A stretch of 59,078 bases of DNA from an uncultured Prevotellaceae bacterium. GTDB taxonomy: Bacteria; Bacteroidota; Bacteroidia; Bacteroidales; Bacteroidaceae. Positions 16,837-27,093 of this stretch are shown here, piece by piece. The notes beneath the pieces are model-generated. The model did no database searches. It had not been told where the DNA came from and was given only the letters and a program-made list of their open reading frames with translations. Each line of letters starts with the position of its first letter. Position 1 is the stretch's first letter. The stretch is taken from positions 1 to 59,078 of the forward strand of contig OMXV01000028.1 of the NCBI GenBank assembly GCA_900315075.1. The letters are read 5' to 3'. The translations under genes and the position numbers were made by a program.

Positions 16837-19800
16837 TTACTTTATTACCACTTTCACCCCATTGTGGATATACACACCACAGTGGCGAGGTTTGTGGGGT
16901 AGTTTGAAACCTTGGAGGGTGTACCAGCCATCGTCGTCAAGACCTTCGCCGGTGAAGATACCCTTGATGCCTGAAGCCTCGTCGAGGTCGAGAACATAAG
17001 GCTCATCGAGGTTGCCCAAGATGAGGTCGTTGATGAAGGTATGACTGTTGTCAACCACGTACTCTTCGCCGTCGGCAAAGATACGCAGTTCTACTATGCG
17101 GTTCAGATCGTCGGCCGACGAACCCATCACCGTAAGGAAGTAGTAGTCGCTACCCTCGTTGGAACGGATTGCACCGCGGCACTCACCGTTGACGAAGGCA
17201 CCAATCTCCACATTGTTGAGCAGTTGCCCGTCGCGTACTACCACGGCAATCACGTTCATGTTGTCGGGGTATTTGTATGGGTCAACGGGCGTATAGTGCT
17301 GGGCAGGAGCGTAGGCCGGCGACGCATGTCGAGGTGCATACGATGTTTGTGTGCCTAACTTTGGATAGTGGAATGTCTTGTTGCCCTCAGCCACAGAGTA
17401 GTAGATGTAACCCTCGCCTGGGACGATGCTCTTCAGCACACCCTCCCAGACACCGTCGCCACGGTACATGGTAAAGCCGGAACGGTTTTTCACCATATCG
17501 TTCTTCTCGGGGTTGAGGTCGGCAAATGCCACTTCTGGCGACATTACCTCGGATGAGAGCGTGCCAATCCAGTTGTAGCCATGGTGTATCGTTTGTGAAG
17601 TCTTTGTCACGTCGATAGCCTTGCCGATGATATTGAAGTTCATCTCACGACGTGTCTGAATCTTGTACATCTGTCCGGGGTACATGTTGGTCACTTCGCC
17701 CACAAAGGCACCGCTCTTGGTTGTCGAAATGGCGTTTTGGCTCTTCACATACATGATACTGTTCACATTCGTGGCACCCTTGGGCATTACATCAGCAATG
17801 GAACTGCTCGGAGTCTCAACGTACATTGATATCCAGTTCCAACCACGGTCAAGATGCGTAGGCTGTTCGATAGCTTCCAAAGCCATAAAGATCAGAGGCC
17901 TGTCGTAGGATCCATACAACGTCTCCGCAGAATAGATGAGGGAGTCTGTCACTATGCCATTGGGCATGTTGATTTGTACAAGAGGACGGATGATGCCTTT
18001 TTCTGCGTCGTACATCTTGAAGGTCAGGCGCCGCTTGCCGGTGCTGATTTCCGTGCTTGAGGCACCGTAGATGTTCATGTTCAGGTAGTAAGCATCGCGT
18101 GTCGCTACATATTCTGGATGTGCTATGCCGCGGCACTCGCCTAACTCGTCGAAAGCGGCAATATACGAGTCTTTGTACTCGCAAATCTTGTCACCAGTAT
18201 AGAGCTGTCCGATGACAATCATGTTACTTTCATAGAGATTGGGATTTACTTGCCACTGTGGGTCATCGCCAAATACTTGGATTGTCAATGTCATGGCCCG
18301 CTTAATACCCAGTCGGTCGCTCACGTAAATGTCCACGGAATGGGTGCCGATGGGTGCTGATGGTAGCACTTCGAATGGGATGGTGACAAGAGTGCTTGAT
18401 GTGGTACCAATGGGGTTGTCGGTTCGAATCCATGTTGGCAGGTTGAGAATTTCATAATCCTCCGAACCACCGTTTAATTTGTAGAAGGAGAGTTGGAAAT
18501 CATAACTGCTTGAATGGTATTTATTGATGGAAATTGATTGGGTAGTCCATTGCCAGATAGCAAAGTCAGCGAAAAACTTCCAGGCAATAGGTTCTGAGAT
18601 ATTGCCATGCTCGTCTTTGATACCGCTTACTGTGACTGTGAATTCGTTGCCGTCCATACGTGCGTACATGTCATCCTGGAAGGTGATATAGACCTCCCGG
18701 TCGGAAACAGAGAAATCGAAATCGCTGTCATCAAGGCGGAGTAGGTGTGAGCCGGGCAGTAGTGCTGGGGAGTTAATGGCCTTTGTGAGATGCTCCGAAT
18801 TGACCACCTTCAGGTTGTAAAGCATGGAGTTGTTTCCGAAGTTGTCGGTCGAGAATGTTGCAGTGATATGACCATCTTGGTCTCGATGGATGCTCTCCAT
18901 GGGGAAGTAACCTATCAGACCGGCGAATGTGCTGTCGAGACGCTCATATCGCCGTTCTGCTATCAACTCGCCTGTGAGTGAGGCATTCCAGATACGCACC
19001 TCGTCGATGTCGCCCTGGAAATGGCCACCAAGATACAGCTTGTCGCCACTGATGGCTGGAATGCTGGCCTCGGGAATCGTCCTTATGCTTTGTCCGTCAA
19101 TATAGGCGATGGCTCCGGTGCCACGACGCACATTCAGGGCAAGATGATGCCATTGACTGTCGTTGTAGTTGGTTTCGGTCAATGTGAATTTTTCCTTCAC
19201 CTGGCTGTTCACCATCTCATTTTCTGGATTATTATATGTGGTAAGCGTCAGAGAACCCTCGGAGAATCCTAATTCCAGTCGGTTGTTGACAGTCATCAGC
19301 GTGGCTTCCTTGTTCGTCTGAATGTCGTCACCGCGGAACCACAATTCCAGCGCGTAACTATCTGACTGACGCGGTGCAAATCGGGAGATATCGATGGCTA
19401 CTTGTTTGTCGTCAGCGAGATGGGCGGCCAGGTTGTTGTTGTTGATATACCAACTTTCGGAGGGCATCACAATATCGCGGGAGCGCTGTCTGTCAACAAG
19501 TGTGGTACCGTGACCCTCGTCCATACGCCAGTGGGCAATCAAACCAGGCGTGTAGCTGGCCTTTAACTCATTCATGCTCTCATAAAGTTTGTCCACTGAC
19601 TTCTTGGTATTCCAGATGGCTAAGTCGTGCATCATACCCACCATGCCGTCACCTCCAATACGCAGTTTCCCACTACCGGTTAATGCCTCCACTGGTCTGT
19701 CTGATGCAATAAAGACGGGAAGGACCAAGTCGGAATTGGAATACAGAGCGCTGATGCTTCCCTTTCCGTCGCCATTGGGGTTGTATTGATAGCTCATGGC

Positions 19801-22800
19801 CACATAGTTCCAAATATTAGCGGGCAAGGTAACGTTTGTATCATAGATATTGTCCTTTGCTCCGATACGCAGAGCCAGTTTGCCATCATCATGGGTGAGG
19901 GCGGCAAGCATATTGTCCTCAGTACCAATGGCGAAGATACGACCGTCGCCCTGGCGGTAGAACCACCCTTCGATGGCGATGTCGTTAACACCCATGTCAA
20001 AAGTCGATTGCGTGGAGAACTCATTGCCATTGAGTTGTACCGCCACGTCAGGTACCTTACTATCGACAACGGCATTGTTCAGATTGCCTTCGATGCGGAA
20101 ATTGTCCGACTTGCTCATCGCATTGCCGTTGATGTCCTCATTGAAGCGGATGTGCATATCGTCTTTTGTGATATAGGCCAATCTACCACTCTCAGGGTAT
20201 GGTGAACCTAATAGTTTCGGACCGCCCAAGTCTTGGGTCACCTCGATAATCTCAGTTTCGTAGGTTACTTCAACGGGTTCGTATCTGCCGAAGGTCTGAG
20301 CACGAAGTTCATAGACACCATCGTCTTCCATCGAGACAGACCATGTGAAACTGTTGCCTTTCGGGATAGAGTCTTCGTTGGCAGCAGGTTTCACCTTCCA
20401 TTCCTTGGCGAGTACCCAGGAGTCGTAGCCCTTGCGGCGATATTGCAAGCGCACACCTTCCAGCTTGTCATCCTGACGGTCGAGGTTGGTGATGGTGCAG
20501 AGGAATCCCTTGTTCACTTCATAGTCTTCCCAGTTCAGTACGGTACGTTCGACATACATCTCCACATGAGGTGCTGATGGCACAAAGTACACATTCAGAT
20601 AGACAGGGTCGCTGACGGTGGCTGTGTCTTTCTCCGAACGGAGAATCAGACCGATTTTTTCATAATCCACAATGTCTTTGTTGCCTTGCTGTACGTAAAG
20701 CTTCTTCTTGATTTCCTCGCCCGACTTCATCTTGATTTTTCTTCCACCGCCACCCTTCGACAACACGGCACCGTCGATGGTCAGGATAGCTCCATTGGGA
20801 TTGCTGTTTTCAAGTACGTCGAGCATGTAAGTAGCATTCTGGTTCACCTCATTGGCATTCTTCAAAACCAAGGTGAACTGTGCTTTTCCACCTGTGGGTA
20901 CATTGCTCACAGTATTGGCACCTTCGACACTGAGCTGTGGGTTCTCCACACGCATAGTGGCTTTATCAAGCTCGGTGCCTTCTTCATGGTATTTCGTATA
21001 AGTGGCACCCTCGTAGGGATTGCTTGTCTGACCACCCATGGTGCGGAAAATAGGTCCCCAGCCACGTTTCGACTTATAGACGTTCACCGACAGGGCCGTG
21101 GTGGGCTCCGAGTCGCTGATAGTCCAACTGAACTGTTGGCCTCCGGTATCACTGGTGGTCGTGGTCTTCGTGTTGCCCCATTTGTTGTTATAGGTTAAGA
21201 TGCCGTAGCCACCGGAATTGTTCCATAAGAAGCCCATCAGGTGCAATTCCAAGTTCACCGTATATGAATTCTTCTCTGTGTCGGTCTTGAAGTTGATTAA
21301 CTCACTGTTCTTTGTCGTCTGAGTCACTGATGTACCGAAGGCGATGCTGTAGTTGTCGATGAAACAGCTGTCCAAGGCGAAGACTTCCAACTTCTCACGC
21401 TCGTTCTCAGCGATGCAGTCGCGCCAGCGTTGTATCTCGTCATTGCACCATTGTATGCTGTCGGTGACATTAATCGGTTGGGTCCCATCACCTTGAGGCT
21501 CAGGAATTTCCGCTACCATGCGATAGGAAGGATAGCCATGGGCGGCATTGTACTCTGCTTCTGTCCAGCACTTATCGATGTTTTTGGTGCCACGTCGTGG
21601 GTTACCTTTCTTCAGATTCGTATAGTACATCACCTTGCCGGGCACTATAGGACATACATTGTTGTCCCATAGATCGCCTTCTACTTCTGTCAGCAGACTT
21701 TGGATTTTCTCCTTCCAGTTAGGTATCTGCACATCCTCTATATATTGCTGTGCGTAGGCGAAGGTGGTGGTGAATTGGCTGGAGAAGCATATCGATTCCT
21801 TGTTCTCGAGTTTGTAGGTGTTGTCTGGTTGTTGGAACAATCCTACGCTTCTTCCCTTACCAAATAGAATGTTGGTGCCGCGACCGATATAGGTGTCGCC
21901 ATTGTTTTGGGTGTATGTTCCACCCGATGGCGTCTTTATGGTCGTGCTCACTGTATAGGTATGTGTGGAATCTGATTTCTCGTCATTCTCATTGTACGAC
22001 GAAGTTTTGATGGTCTCTTCGATGTATGGGCGGAACGATGTGCCGGTCAAGATTCCGAAACCTTGCAGCACTGTCATGGTCGGTGGTATGTTCAAAAAGG
22101 CTCCACCGCCAGCACCACTGCCAGAATAGGAACTTTCTAAATGGTAGTAATTGTGGATGGTGTCATTCATGAGTGTGGCAGAGGCAGTGTTGCCTGGTGG
22201 ACGACGGATGACCATATCTACATGGGCGGGGGCTTGGGTGATGAAATTGGTGCCGGTGGGTATGCCGCCGAGTACCACCACGTCGAGGGCATCGGTTTGT
22301 GAGTTGGGGGCTTTCCACATCGTCGTGCGTCCACCTACGTTTACGCCTATGCTGATATTGCGCAGGTAGCCGTCGGACAAATTGGGCCAGCCGGCTTCCC
22401 AGGTATATTTTACGCGCCCTTTCTCGTCGGGTGTCACTTGTACGTTCGCCACGTCATATACCTGACCAGGGGTCTTTGTCTTGCCATCCACCACGACTTC
22501 TTTCCCATAGACAAGTGTCGAGAGGCTGGCACTGTTCATGATGCTCACCACGGCATCCTCAGGTATTTCTTCGTAGATCTCCTTGCTATCGAGGTTCTGA
22601 TATTGCTCAGAGATGTCTATGTGGAAGGGATATTCATCACGCTGTACAAACAGAGGATGACCATATAAATAGGTGGGGCCGCTCTCATGCTCCTCCATCA
22701 CGGGTACTGTCACTTTTTGGCCGTTGTCAAGGGTCACTTCTACTTCCTTTGCACCGAAACCACCATGCTCCATGTCATCCTGTGCCACTTCGATAGTGGG

Positions 22801-25800
22801 CACAACACGCAGTTGGCGCATGAACTTGACCGTATAGTCATAGTATTTCGTTTCGCCGGTTTCTGTCACCAAGGAGTCTTTCGACATATTGGTGAGCTTG
22901 GCGTTGGTGGCATCGATAGTGGGGAGGTTTTGCTTGAAGATTGGTTCATCGTCGTAATCCTTGCCGCCGACGAATTGGATACTCTCCACTTTGTATTTGA
23001 GAGGGGGAAGCATTGCCGAGAACTCACCCGTGAGTGAGTCGGTGGTGATATAGATGTAGTGTGTTTCGTCCTGAGTCCCTCCAGCGCGGATAGTGTGACT
23101 CTTGATATTCTCGGTGGCACTCTCCACAGCGAGTGGCGTGGTGCCGAACCGACCGTCGCCGTGACTGTCAACGACGTAGTTGAACGAACTCATGGCCTCA
23201 CGGCCGAGGCTCAGTTTCACTATAGCCTTACCTAAACGGTTGACGCTCTTGCGGAAACCTAATGGGGCATCCTTGTCGGTGAAACCGCCATTGATACGAC
23301 CTGTCACGTTGACAAGCGTCGAGTCGGTGAAATTGACAGTCTCGGACTTGACAAATTCGTATGTAGTGCCGTCAGCGGGGAAACAGGTGAGCAGATGTCC
23401 CTCGCGGTATGCCTCGATGAGATGGCTGCCAATGGGAACGCTGATTTCATACTCGCCCTTCGAGTCTGTGGTCACAGCACCGCTCTTTGTGCTTGCTAAT
23501 GTGCCGTCAATCTTGAACATCACACTATCGACGGGTATATTGGTGTTGAGATAGGTCACCTTGCCACGGACAATGAACGAAGACTCGTCGGTGAAGTTGT
23601 AGTTGTTCAGGGTCAGACTGCTTGAACTGATGAATCCATTGCGTGAGGTGGGAGAGAATACATGGATACTCTTAGTAGGCGTGATGGTATAGGTGCTGCC
23701 TGAACCGATAAACGGTATTCCGCGGAGGGTGTATTCTCCCTTGCTGTTGGTAATGGCATAGCGCGAGAGTTGGTTGTCGGTGGGGATAATCTTCGAAACG
23801 CTGATGTTGGCACCCACCACGGCATGACGACCGTTGGGAAGGTCGTTGGCATACGAAGCATCGAACACTAAGCGGTCGATACCTTCGTCCATTGGCCAGT
23901 AAAGTTGCAAGCCTGTCTCGCGGCCGCTCAACATACGGTCGTTGTTCTGGGTCTTCTCCTTGTCGGTGAGGGCATGGTTCCACACGCGCACCTCGGTGAG
24001 GTTGCCGCGGAAAGCCTCATTGTCGCTGATGTCCTCTGTACCACCCACGCAGAAGTTATTGGCGATATAGCTGATGAAGATGGTGTTGTTTGTTCCCGTG
24101 GCGGGGAAACATTCAGATTGATGACGAGGTTCTCTATTGTAAATTGTCATTAAGGCGTGGTTGTTTACTCCTTCAACCGTATATAGACAGTTGTTATATA
24201 TCTGATATTTGGGGTCGATTTGTCCACTGACGATTCTTGAATAGTCTTTTGTCGCAATGGGCGACTGCAATGAAACGGTTGCCGTGCTATCTCCGACTGA
24301 AACGACTGGTGTCTCCCCATTGTATTGCAATGTAACTAAAGAAAAGACATTGGCGGGAATAATCAGTCCGGAATCATAAGACTTGCCTTTCCAGTTCATG
24401 GTTTTCACGGTCAAGGCTTCTTCAAGAGGATAAACCTTATGATACAAATTCATATAATAAGCAGTACCTCCGTAAATGTCATATATCCATGATCCAAATT
24501 CGCCGTATGGCCACTTCAAATCCTCCTCAATTTCATGGCGCTTTGCTTGTACTTCCTCTTCAGTGGTATAGATATAGGAGTCATATAATTCACTATAGTA
24601 ATTGGGCTCGCCATTTTCCTTGGCTTGTGTATCGATGATGACTCCTATCGTCTTCCAATATTCAGTATAAGTTGCTTCCGACATGGAACCATCAGAGAAT
24701 TTCTCCACGTAGAGTTTGTATCCGTCGCTCGTCTTGCTGCCTAAAAGCAGACGGCCAAAATTAGGAATCTCCCCAATGACACTGCCCTCAGTCAGGTTTT
24801 CGTCGGGACGGACAAACATCTGCACGGTGTAATTTTTGTTCTCACCGAAGACCTTGACTATCTCGGCAGAGTCGGCATCCCACTTGATACCCGTCGAAAG
24901 ACCGTTGATGCGTTGGGAATAGCCTGTCACTTGGTTTTCTGAACCCTCTTCGTTGCAGCGAAGTGTGAGTCGAACGTCCTCTACCGAAGCATCGCCCTGT
25001 CCGAAGGTGACACGACCGCTGATCACTCCCCTGGCCTGGCAGAACCCCACGTCGGTAAGCATATTCTGATAGTTGTTGTCACCAGACTCAACTGTTTCAC
25101 CCGCGAAGGCCTTCACACGATATTCATAGTAACGGCCAGGCTGTATTGTGTTATCCTCGAAAGTATAACTATCGCTGTTGCCACTCACCAGGTTGATAGT
25201 GAGGAATTCGTCGTTGCTGCCAGCATAACGGCGCGACAATTCAAAGGTGCTGTTGCCAGTGCCTACCTGTGCTGCCTTCCATGCCAAGCGCACCACATCG
25301 TCGTGTGTACCCTTGGTGGCGGTCAGTTCAGTTACTGTGGTACCAGTGAGCAGTCCGGCGGTGATGACATCGCTCTCAAACTGGTCATTGCCACCATTGA
25401 GTTTCAGTACTACTTTGTAGTCGTATGATACCTTGTTGTTAGGAAGGTCGTTGTCGATGAACGATAGTTCGCTGCCGGCCTTGGGATTGGCATTGCCCTT
25501 GATGTCGGTGGCGTAGGCCTCCCAGTTGGAGGTTCCTGTGGGGCAGCGCCACACCTCGAAATTCACTGTGCCGCTGCCACCGCTCACGGGTACACGCGAG
25601 TATTCCCAAGTGAGTCGTACCTTGTCTTTCACAGTGACATCTTGCTTCAAATTGAAGATGCTCACATGGGCTGCTGCCGACACAACATCCGACTCGACAT
25701 GACCTAATGATTGAATCGTCTCATCCGAGGGATTCTGTAGCTCATTGCTGGCCAGTCCATTTTTATTCTCCCATTCCTTGGGTACGTTGAGAATAAGGTA

Positions 25801-26991
25801 TTTGTAGTATTTCCCATCAGCCGAAACATTCTTGTCGGTATAGCTGCAGTTCTGTGTTTCGTCGATGACCGACAACTTGTCGCGACGTGCCCATTTCTGA
25901 CCTGCTTTCGGCGTGCCATACTGGTCGGTCTCAATACGAAAAACGTATGGATACGACGACTTGATGTAGTCGGTGCCATCGATGACGGAAAATGAGTTCC
26001 ACGTGAGGTCAACCTTGTTGTCGAATTGGAGATAATCCACACCTAAATTGTTGGGCTGAGGCACATAGGGGAAATAGTCACGCAACTCCCAGGTCTGACG
26101 CTCATCCCAGAAACATAGTCCACCATCGGCCTCCAAGGCATCACGGGCCGACAGCGTGATATCCACACTCTTGAAATTGCGCACTTCGGTGGGGATGGTG
26201 ATGTCACACTTTGTCGCCTGAATCTGACAGTCGAACGATTCTTTCTGGGTCTTCGTCGTACCGTCGAAAAGGTTGTAGTAAAGCGTTACGTCGTAGTGGC
26301 CGATATGCTTTCTCACATCTTGGAGCTTTTGGTCGATATCGTTGGGCATGGCGGGCAGCCCCAGCTGAATAGTGGCAATGTTGGTGCGGGCCAACGTGTA
26401 GTCGCTCGTGTTGAACTTCGAGCAATCTACTGTCTCGGAGCACTGTGTCGAGCCAAGGCTCATTACTTTCTGACCACTTTTGTTGTGCTCGTATTCATAG
26501 AAGAAATACCAAGTCTTCCCAGCCAGTTCTGGAGAGTAGTAATAGTCGATGATGGCGTATGTGTCATTGCCGCCACTACCTTTGTTGATGTAGAACGTCT
26601 GCTCGTCGAACGACAGTGAACCGTCGGCGTTGGAATCACTGCCCATAGGGATGTTGTTCTGCATGAAGGCTTTCGACCCATGGACCATATTTTTAGCAAA
26701 CACCTCCCAGAAGGGCGTGTCGTCGTTGCCCATGTCCTTGGTATAGACACGCAGCAGCGTAATGGCGGTGCCCGTGCGATTGCTGTTGGTGTAGGCACGG
26801 ATATAACCATCTTTTGCCCATGTGTTGCTGTGGCGCAAATCGGTCATAAGCACGGTGAACTCTAAGTAATTGGAATGGACGTTCATCCAAAAGTTCTTCG
26901 AGTCCTTCATGTCGTCGGCACGCAGCTGCATTGGGGCAGACAGCAATAGGATGAGCAAACTCAATAATCCTAATCTCGTATGATGTTTCAT
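16837..26991 (-). CDS. Giant multidomain surface protein A (Fn3, LamG, regulatory-like domains)
   Basis: This 3384-aa protein has a signal peptide ending near LRADD. An N-terminal domain of unknown family (about 30-300) is followed by three Fn3-like domains (about 310-660). A LamG-like domain ends at LYWPMDEG near 1030, then a carboxypeptidase-regulatory-like domain (about 1080-1220). A long middle region (about 1250-2150) has a Gly-rich hinge, IGRGTNILFGKG and helical pairs. Two more LamG domains follow (about 2320-2500 and 2540-2710), then an Ig-like domain (LPTWIRTDNPIG near 2850) and two related beta domains sharing G-E-C-R-G. The tail is WYTLQGFKLPHKP...GVYIHNGVKVVIK. LamG and Fn3 domains suggest glycan or host/cell adhesion at the cell surface. 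It is 97 bp downstream of paralogue B with no promoter seen between, so it is probably cotranscribed. Confidence 0.82.
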   Translation of the reverse strand: MKHHTRLGLLSLLILLLSAPMQLRADDMKDSKNFWMNVHSNYLEFTVLMTDLRHSNTWAKDGYIRAYTNSNRTGTAITLLRVYTKDMGNDDTPFWEVFAKNMVHGSKAFMQNNIPMGSDSNADGSLSFDEQTFYINKGSGGNDTYAIIDYYYSPELAGKTWYFFYEYEHNKSGQKVMSLGSTQCSETVDCSKFNTSDYTLARTNIATIQLGLPAMPNDIDQKLQDVRKHIGHYDVTLYYNLFDGTTKTQKESFDCQIQATKCDITIPTEVRNFKSVDITLSARDALEADGGLCFWDERQTWELRDYFPYVPQPNNLGVDYLQFDNKVDLTWNSFSVIDGTDYIKSSYPYVFRIETDQYGTPKAGQKWARRDKLSVIDETQNCSYTDKNVSADGKYYKYLILNVPKEWENKNGLASNELQNPSDETIQSLGHVESDVVSAAAHVSIFNLKQDVTVKDKVRLTWEYSRVPVSGGSGTVNFEVWRCPTGTSNWEAYATDIKGNANPKAGSELSFIDNDLPNNKVSYDYKVVLKLNGGNDQFESDVITAGLLTGTTVTELTATKGTHDDVVRLAWKAAQVGTGNSTFELSRRYAGSNDEFLTINLVSGNSDSYTFEDNTIQPGRYYEYRVKAFAGETVESGDNNYQNMLTDVGFCQARGVISGRVTFGQGDASVEDVRLTLRCNEEGSENQVTGYSQRINGLSTGIKWDADSAEIVKVFGENKNYTVQMFVRPDENLTEGSVIGEIPNFGRLLLGSKTSDGYKLYVEKFSDGSMSEATYTEYWKTIGVIIDTQAKENGEPNYYSELYDSYIYTTEEEVQAKRHEIEEDLKWPYGEFGSWIYDIYGGTAYYMNLYHKVYPLEEALTVKTMNWKGKSYDSGLIIPANVFSLVTLQYNGETPVVSVGDSTATVSLQSPIATKDYSRIVSGQIDPKYQIYNNCLYTVEGVNNHALMTIYNREPRHQSECFPATGTNNTIFISYIANNFCVGGTEDISDNEAFRGNLTEVRVWNHALTDKEKTQNNDRMLSGRETGLQLYWPMDEGIDRLVFDASYANDLPNGRHAVVGANISVSKIIPTDNQLSRYAITNSKGEYTLRGIPFIGSGSTYTITPTKSIHVFSPTSRNGFISSSSLTLNNYNFTDESSFIVRGKVTYLNTNIPVDSVMFKIDGTLASTKSGAVTTDSKGEYEISVPIGSHLIEAYREGHLLTCFPADGTTYEFVKSETVNFTDSTLVNVTGRINGGFTDKDAPLGFRKSVNRLGKAIVKLSLGREAMSSFNYVVDSHGDGRFGTTPLAVESATENIKSHTIRAGGTQDETHYIYITTDSLTGEFSAMLPPLKYKVESIQFVGGKDYDDEPIFKQNLPTIDATNAKLTNMSKDSLVTETGETKYYDYTVKFMRQLRVVPTIEVAQDDMEHGGFGAKEVEVTLDNGQKVTVPVMEEHESGPTYLYGHPLFVQRDEYPFHIDISEQYQNLDSKEIYEEIPEDAVVSIMNSASLSTLVYGKEVVVDGKTKTPGQVYDVANVQVTPDEKGRVKYTWEAGWPNLSDGYLRNISIGVNVGGRTTMWKAPNSQTDALDVVVLGGIPTGTNFITQAPAHVDMVIRRPPGNTASATLMNDTIHNYYHLESSYSGSGAGGGAFLNIPPTMTVLQGFGILTGTSFRPYIEETIKTSSYNENDEKSDSTHTYTVSTTIKTPSGGTYTQNNGDTYIGRGTNILFGKGRSVGLFQQPDNTYKLENKESICFSSQFTTTFAYAQQYIEDVQIPNWKEKIQSLLTEVEGDLWDNNVCPIVPGKVMYYTNLKKGNPRRGTKNIDKCWTEAEYNAAHGYPSYRMVAEIPEPQGDGTQPINVTDSIQWCNDEIQRWRDCIAENEREKLEVFALDSCFIDNYSIAFGTSVTQTTKNSELINFKTDTEKNSYTVNLELHLMGFLWNNSGGYGILTYNNKWGNTKTTTTSDTGGQQFSWTISDSEPTTALSVNVYKSKRGWGPIFRTMGGQTSNPYEGATYTKYHEEGTELDKATMRVENPQLSVEGANTVSNVPTGGKAQFTLVLKNANEVNQNATYMLDVLENSNPNGAILTIDGAVLSKGGGGRKIKMKSGEEIKKKLYVQQGNKDIVDYEKIGLILRSEKDTATVSDPVYLNVYFVPSAPHVEMYVERTVLNWEDYEVNKGFLCTITNLDRQDDKLEGVRLQYRRKGYDSWVLAKEWKVKPAANEDSIPKGNSFTWSVSMEDDGVYELRAQTFGRYEPVEVTYETEIIEVTQDLGGPKLLGSPYPESGRLAYITKDDMHIRFNEDINGNAMSKSDNFRIEGNLNNAVVDSKVPDVAVQLNGNEFSTQSTFDMGVNDIAIEGWFYRQGDGRIFAIGTEDNMLAALTHDDGKLALRIGAKDNIYDTNVTLPANIWNYVAMSYQYNPNGDGKGSISALYSNSDLVLPVFIASDRPVEALTGSGKLRIGGDGMVGMMHDLAIWNTKKSVDKLYESMNELKASYTPGLIAHWRMDEGHGTTLVDRQRSRDIVMPSESWYINNNNLAAHLADDKQVAIDISRFAPRQSDSYALELWFRGDDIQTNKEATLMTVNNRLELGFSEGSLTLTTYNNPENEMVNSQVKEKFTLTETNYNDSQWHHLALNVRRGTGAIAYIDGQSIRTIPEASIPAISGDKLYLGGHFQGDIDEVRIWNASLTGELIAERRYERLDSTFAGLIGYFPMESIHRDQDGHITATFSTDNFGNNSMLYNLKVVNSEHLTKAINSPALLPGSHLLRLDDSDFDFSVSDREVYITFQDDMYARMDGNEFTVTVSGIKDEHGNISEPIAWKFFADFAIWQWTTQSISINKYHSSSYDFQLSFYKLNGGSEDYEILNLPTWIRTDNPIGTTSSTLVTIPFEVLPSAPIGTHSVDIYVSDRLGIKRAMTLTIQVFGDDPQWQVNPNLYESNMIVIGQLYTGDKICEYKDSYIAAFDELGECRGIAHPEYVATRDAYYLNMNIYGASSTEISTGKRRLTFKMYDAEKGIIRPLVQINMPNGIVTDSLIYSAETLYGSYDRPLIFMALEAIEQPTHLDRGWNWISMYVETPSSSIADVMPKGATNVNSIMYVKSQNAISTTKSGAFVGEVTNMYPGQMYKIQTRREMNFNIIGKAIDVTKTSQTIHHGYNWIGTLSSEVMSPEVAFADLNPEKNDMVKNRSGFTMYRGDGVWEGVLKSIVPGEGYIYYSVAEGNKTFHYPKLGTQTSYAPRHASPAYAPAQHYTPVDPYKYPDNMNVIAVVVRDGQLLNNVEIGAFVNGECRGAIRSNEGSDYYFLTVMGSSADDLNRIVELRIFADGEEYVVDNSHTFINDLILGNLDEPYVLDLDEASGIKGIFTGEGLDDDGWYTLQGFKLPHKPRHCGVYIHNGVKVVIK

Positions 26992-27030
26992 CTTTCTTAT
27001 ATTTTATCGTCTTGTCATTATGTCGATTTT

Positions 27031-27093
27031 CCGAATAATCTGAGTACTCTAAATATTCTGAATACTCCGAATACTCTGATTATTCCGATTATT
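27031..27093. repeat. Degenerate 9-bp tandem repeat between giant genes A and B
   Basis: Seven units of the type C-Y-G-A-A-T-A-C-T lie end to end. The stop codon of giant gene B (27089-27091) is inside the last unit, so the array starts at the end of the gene. Confidence 0.8.
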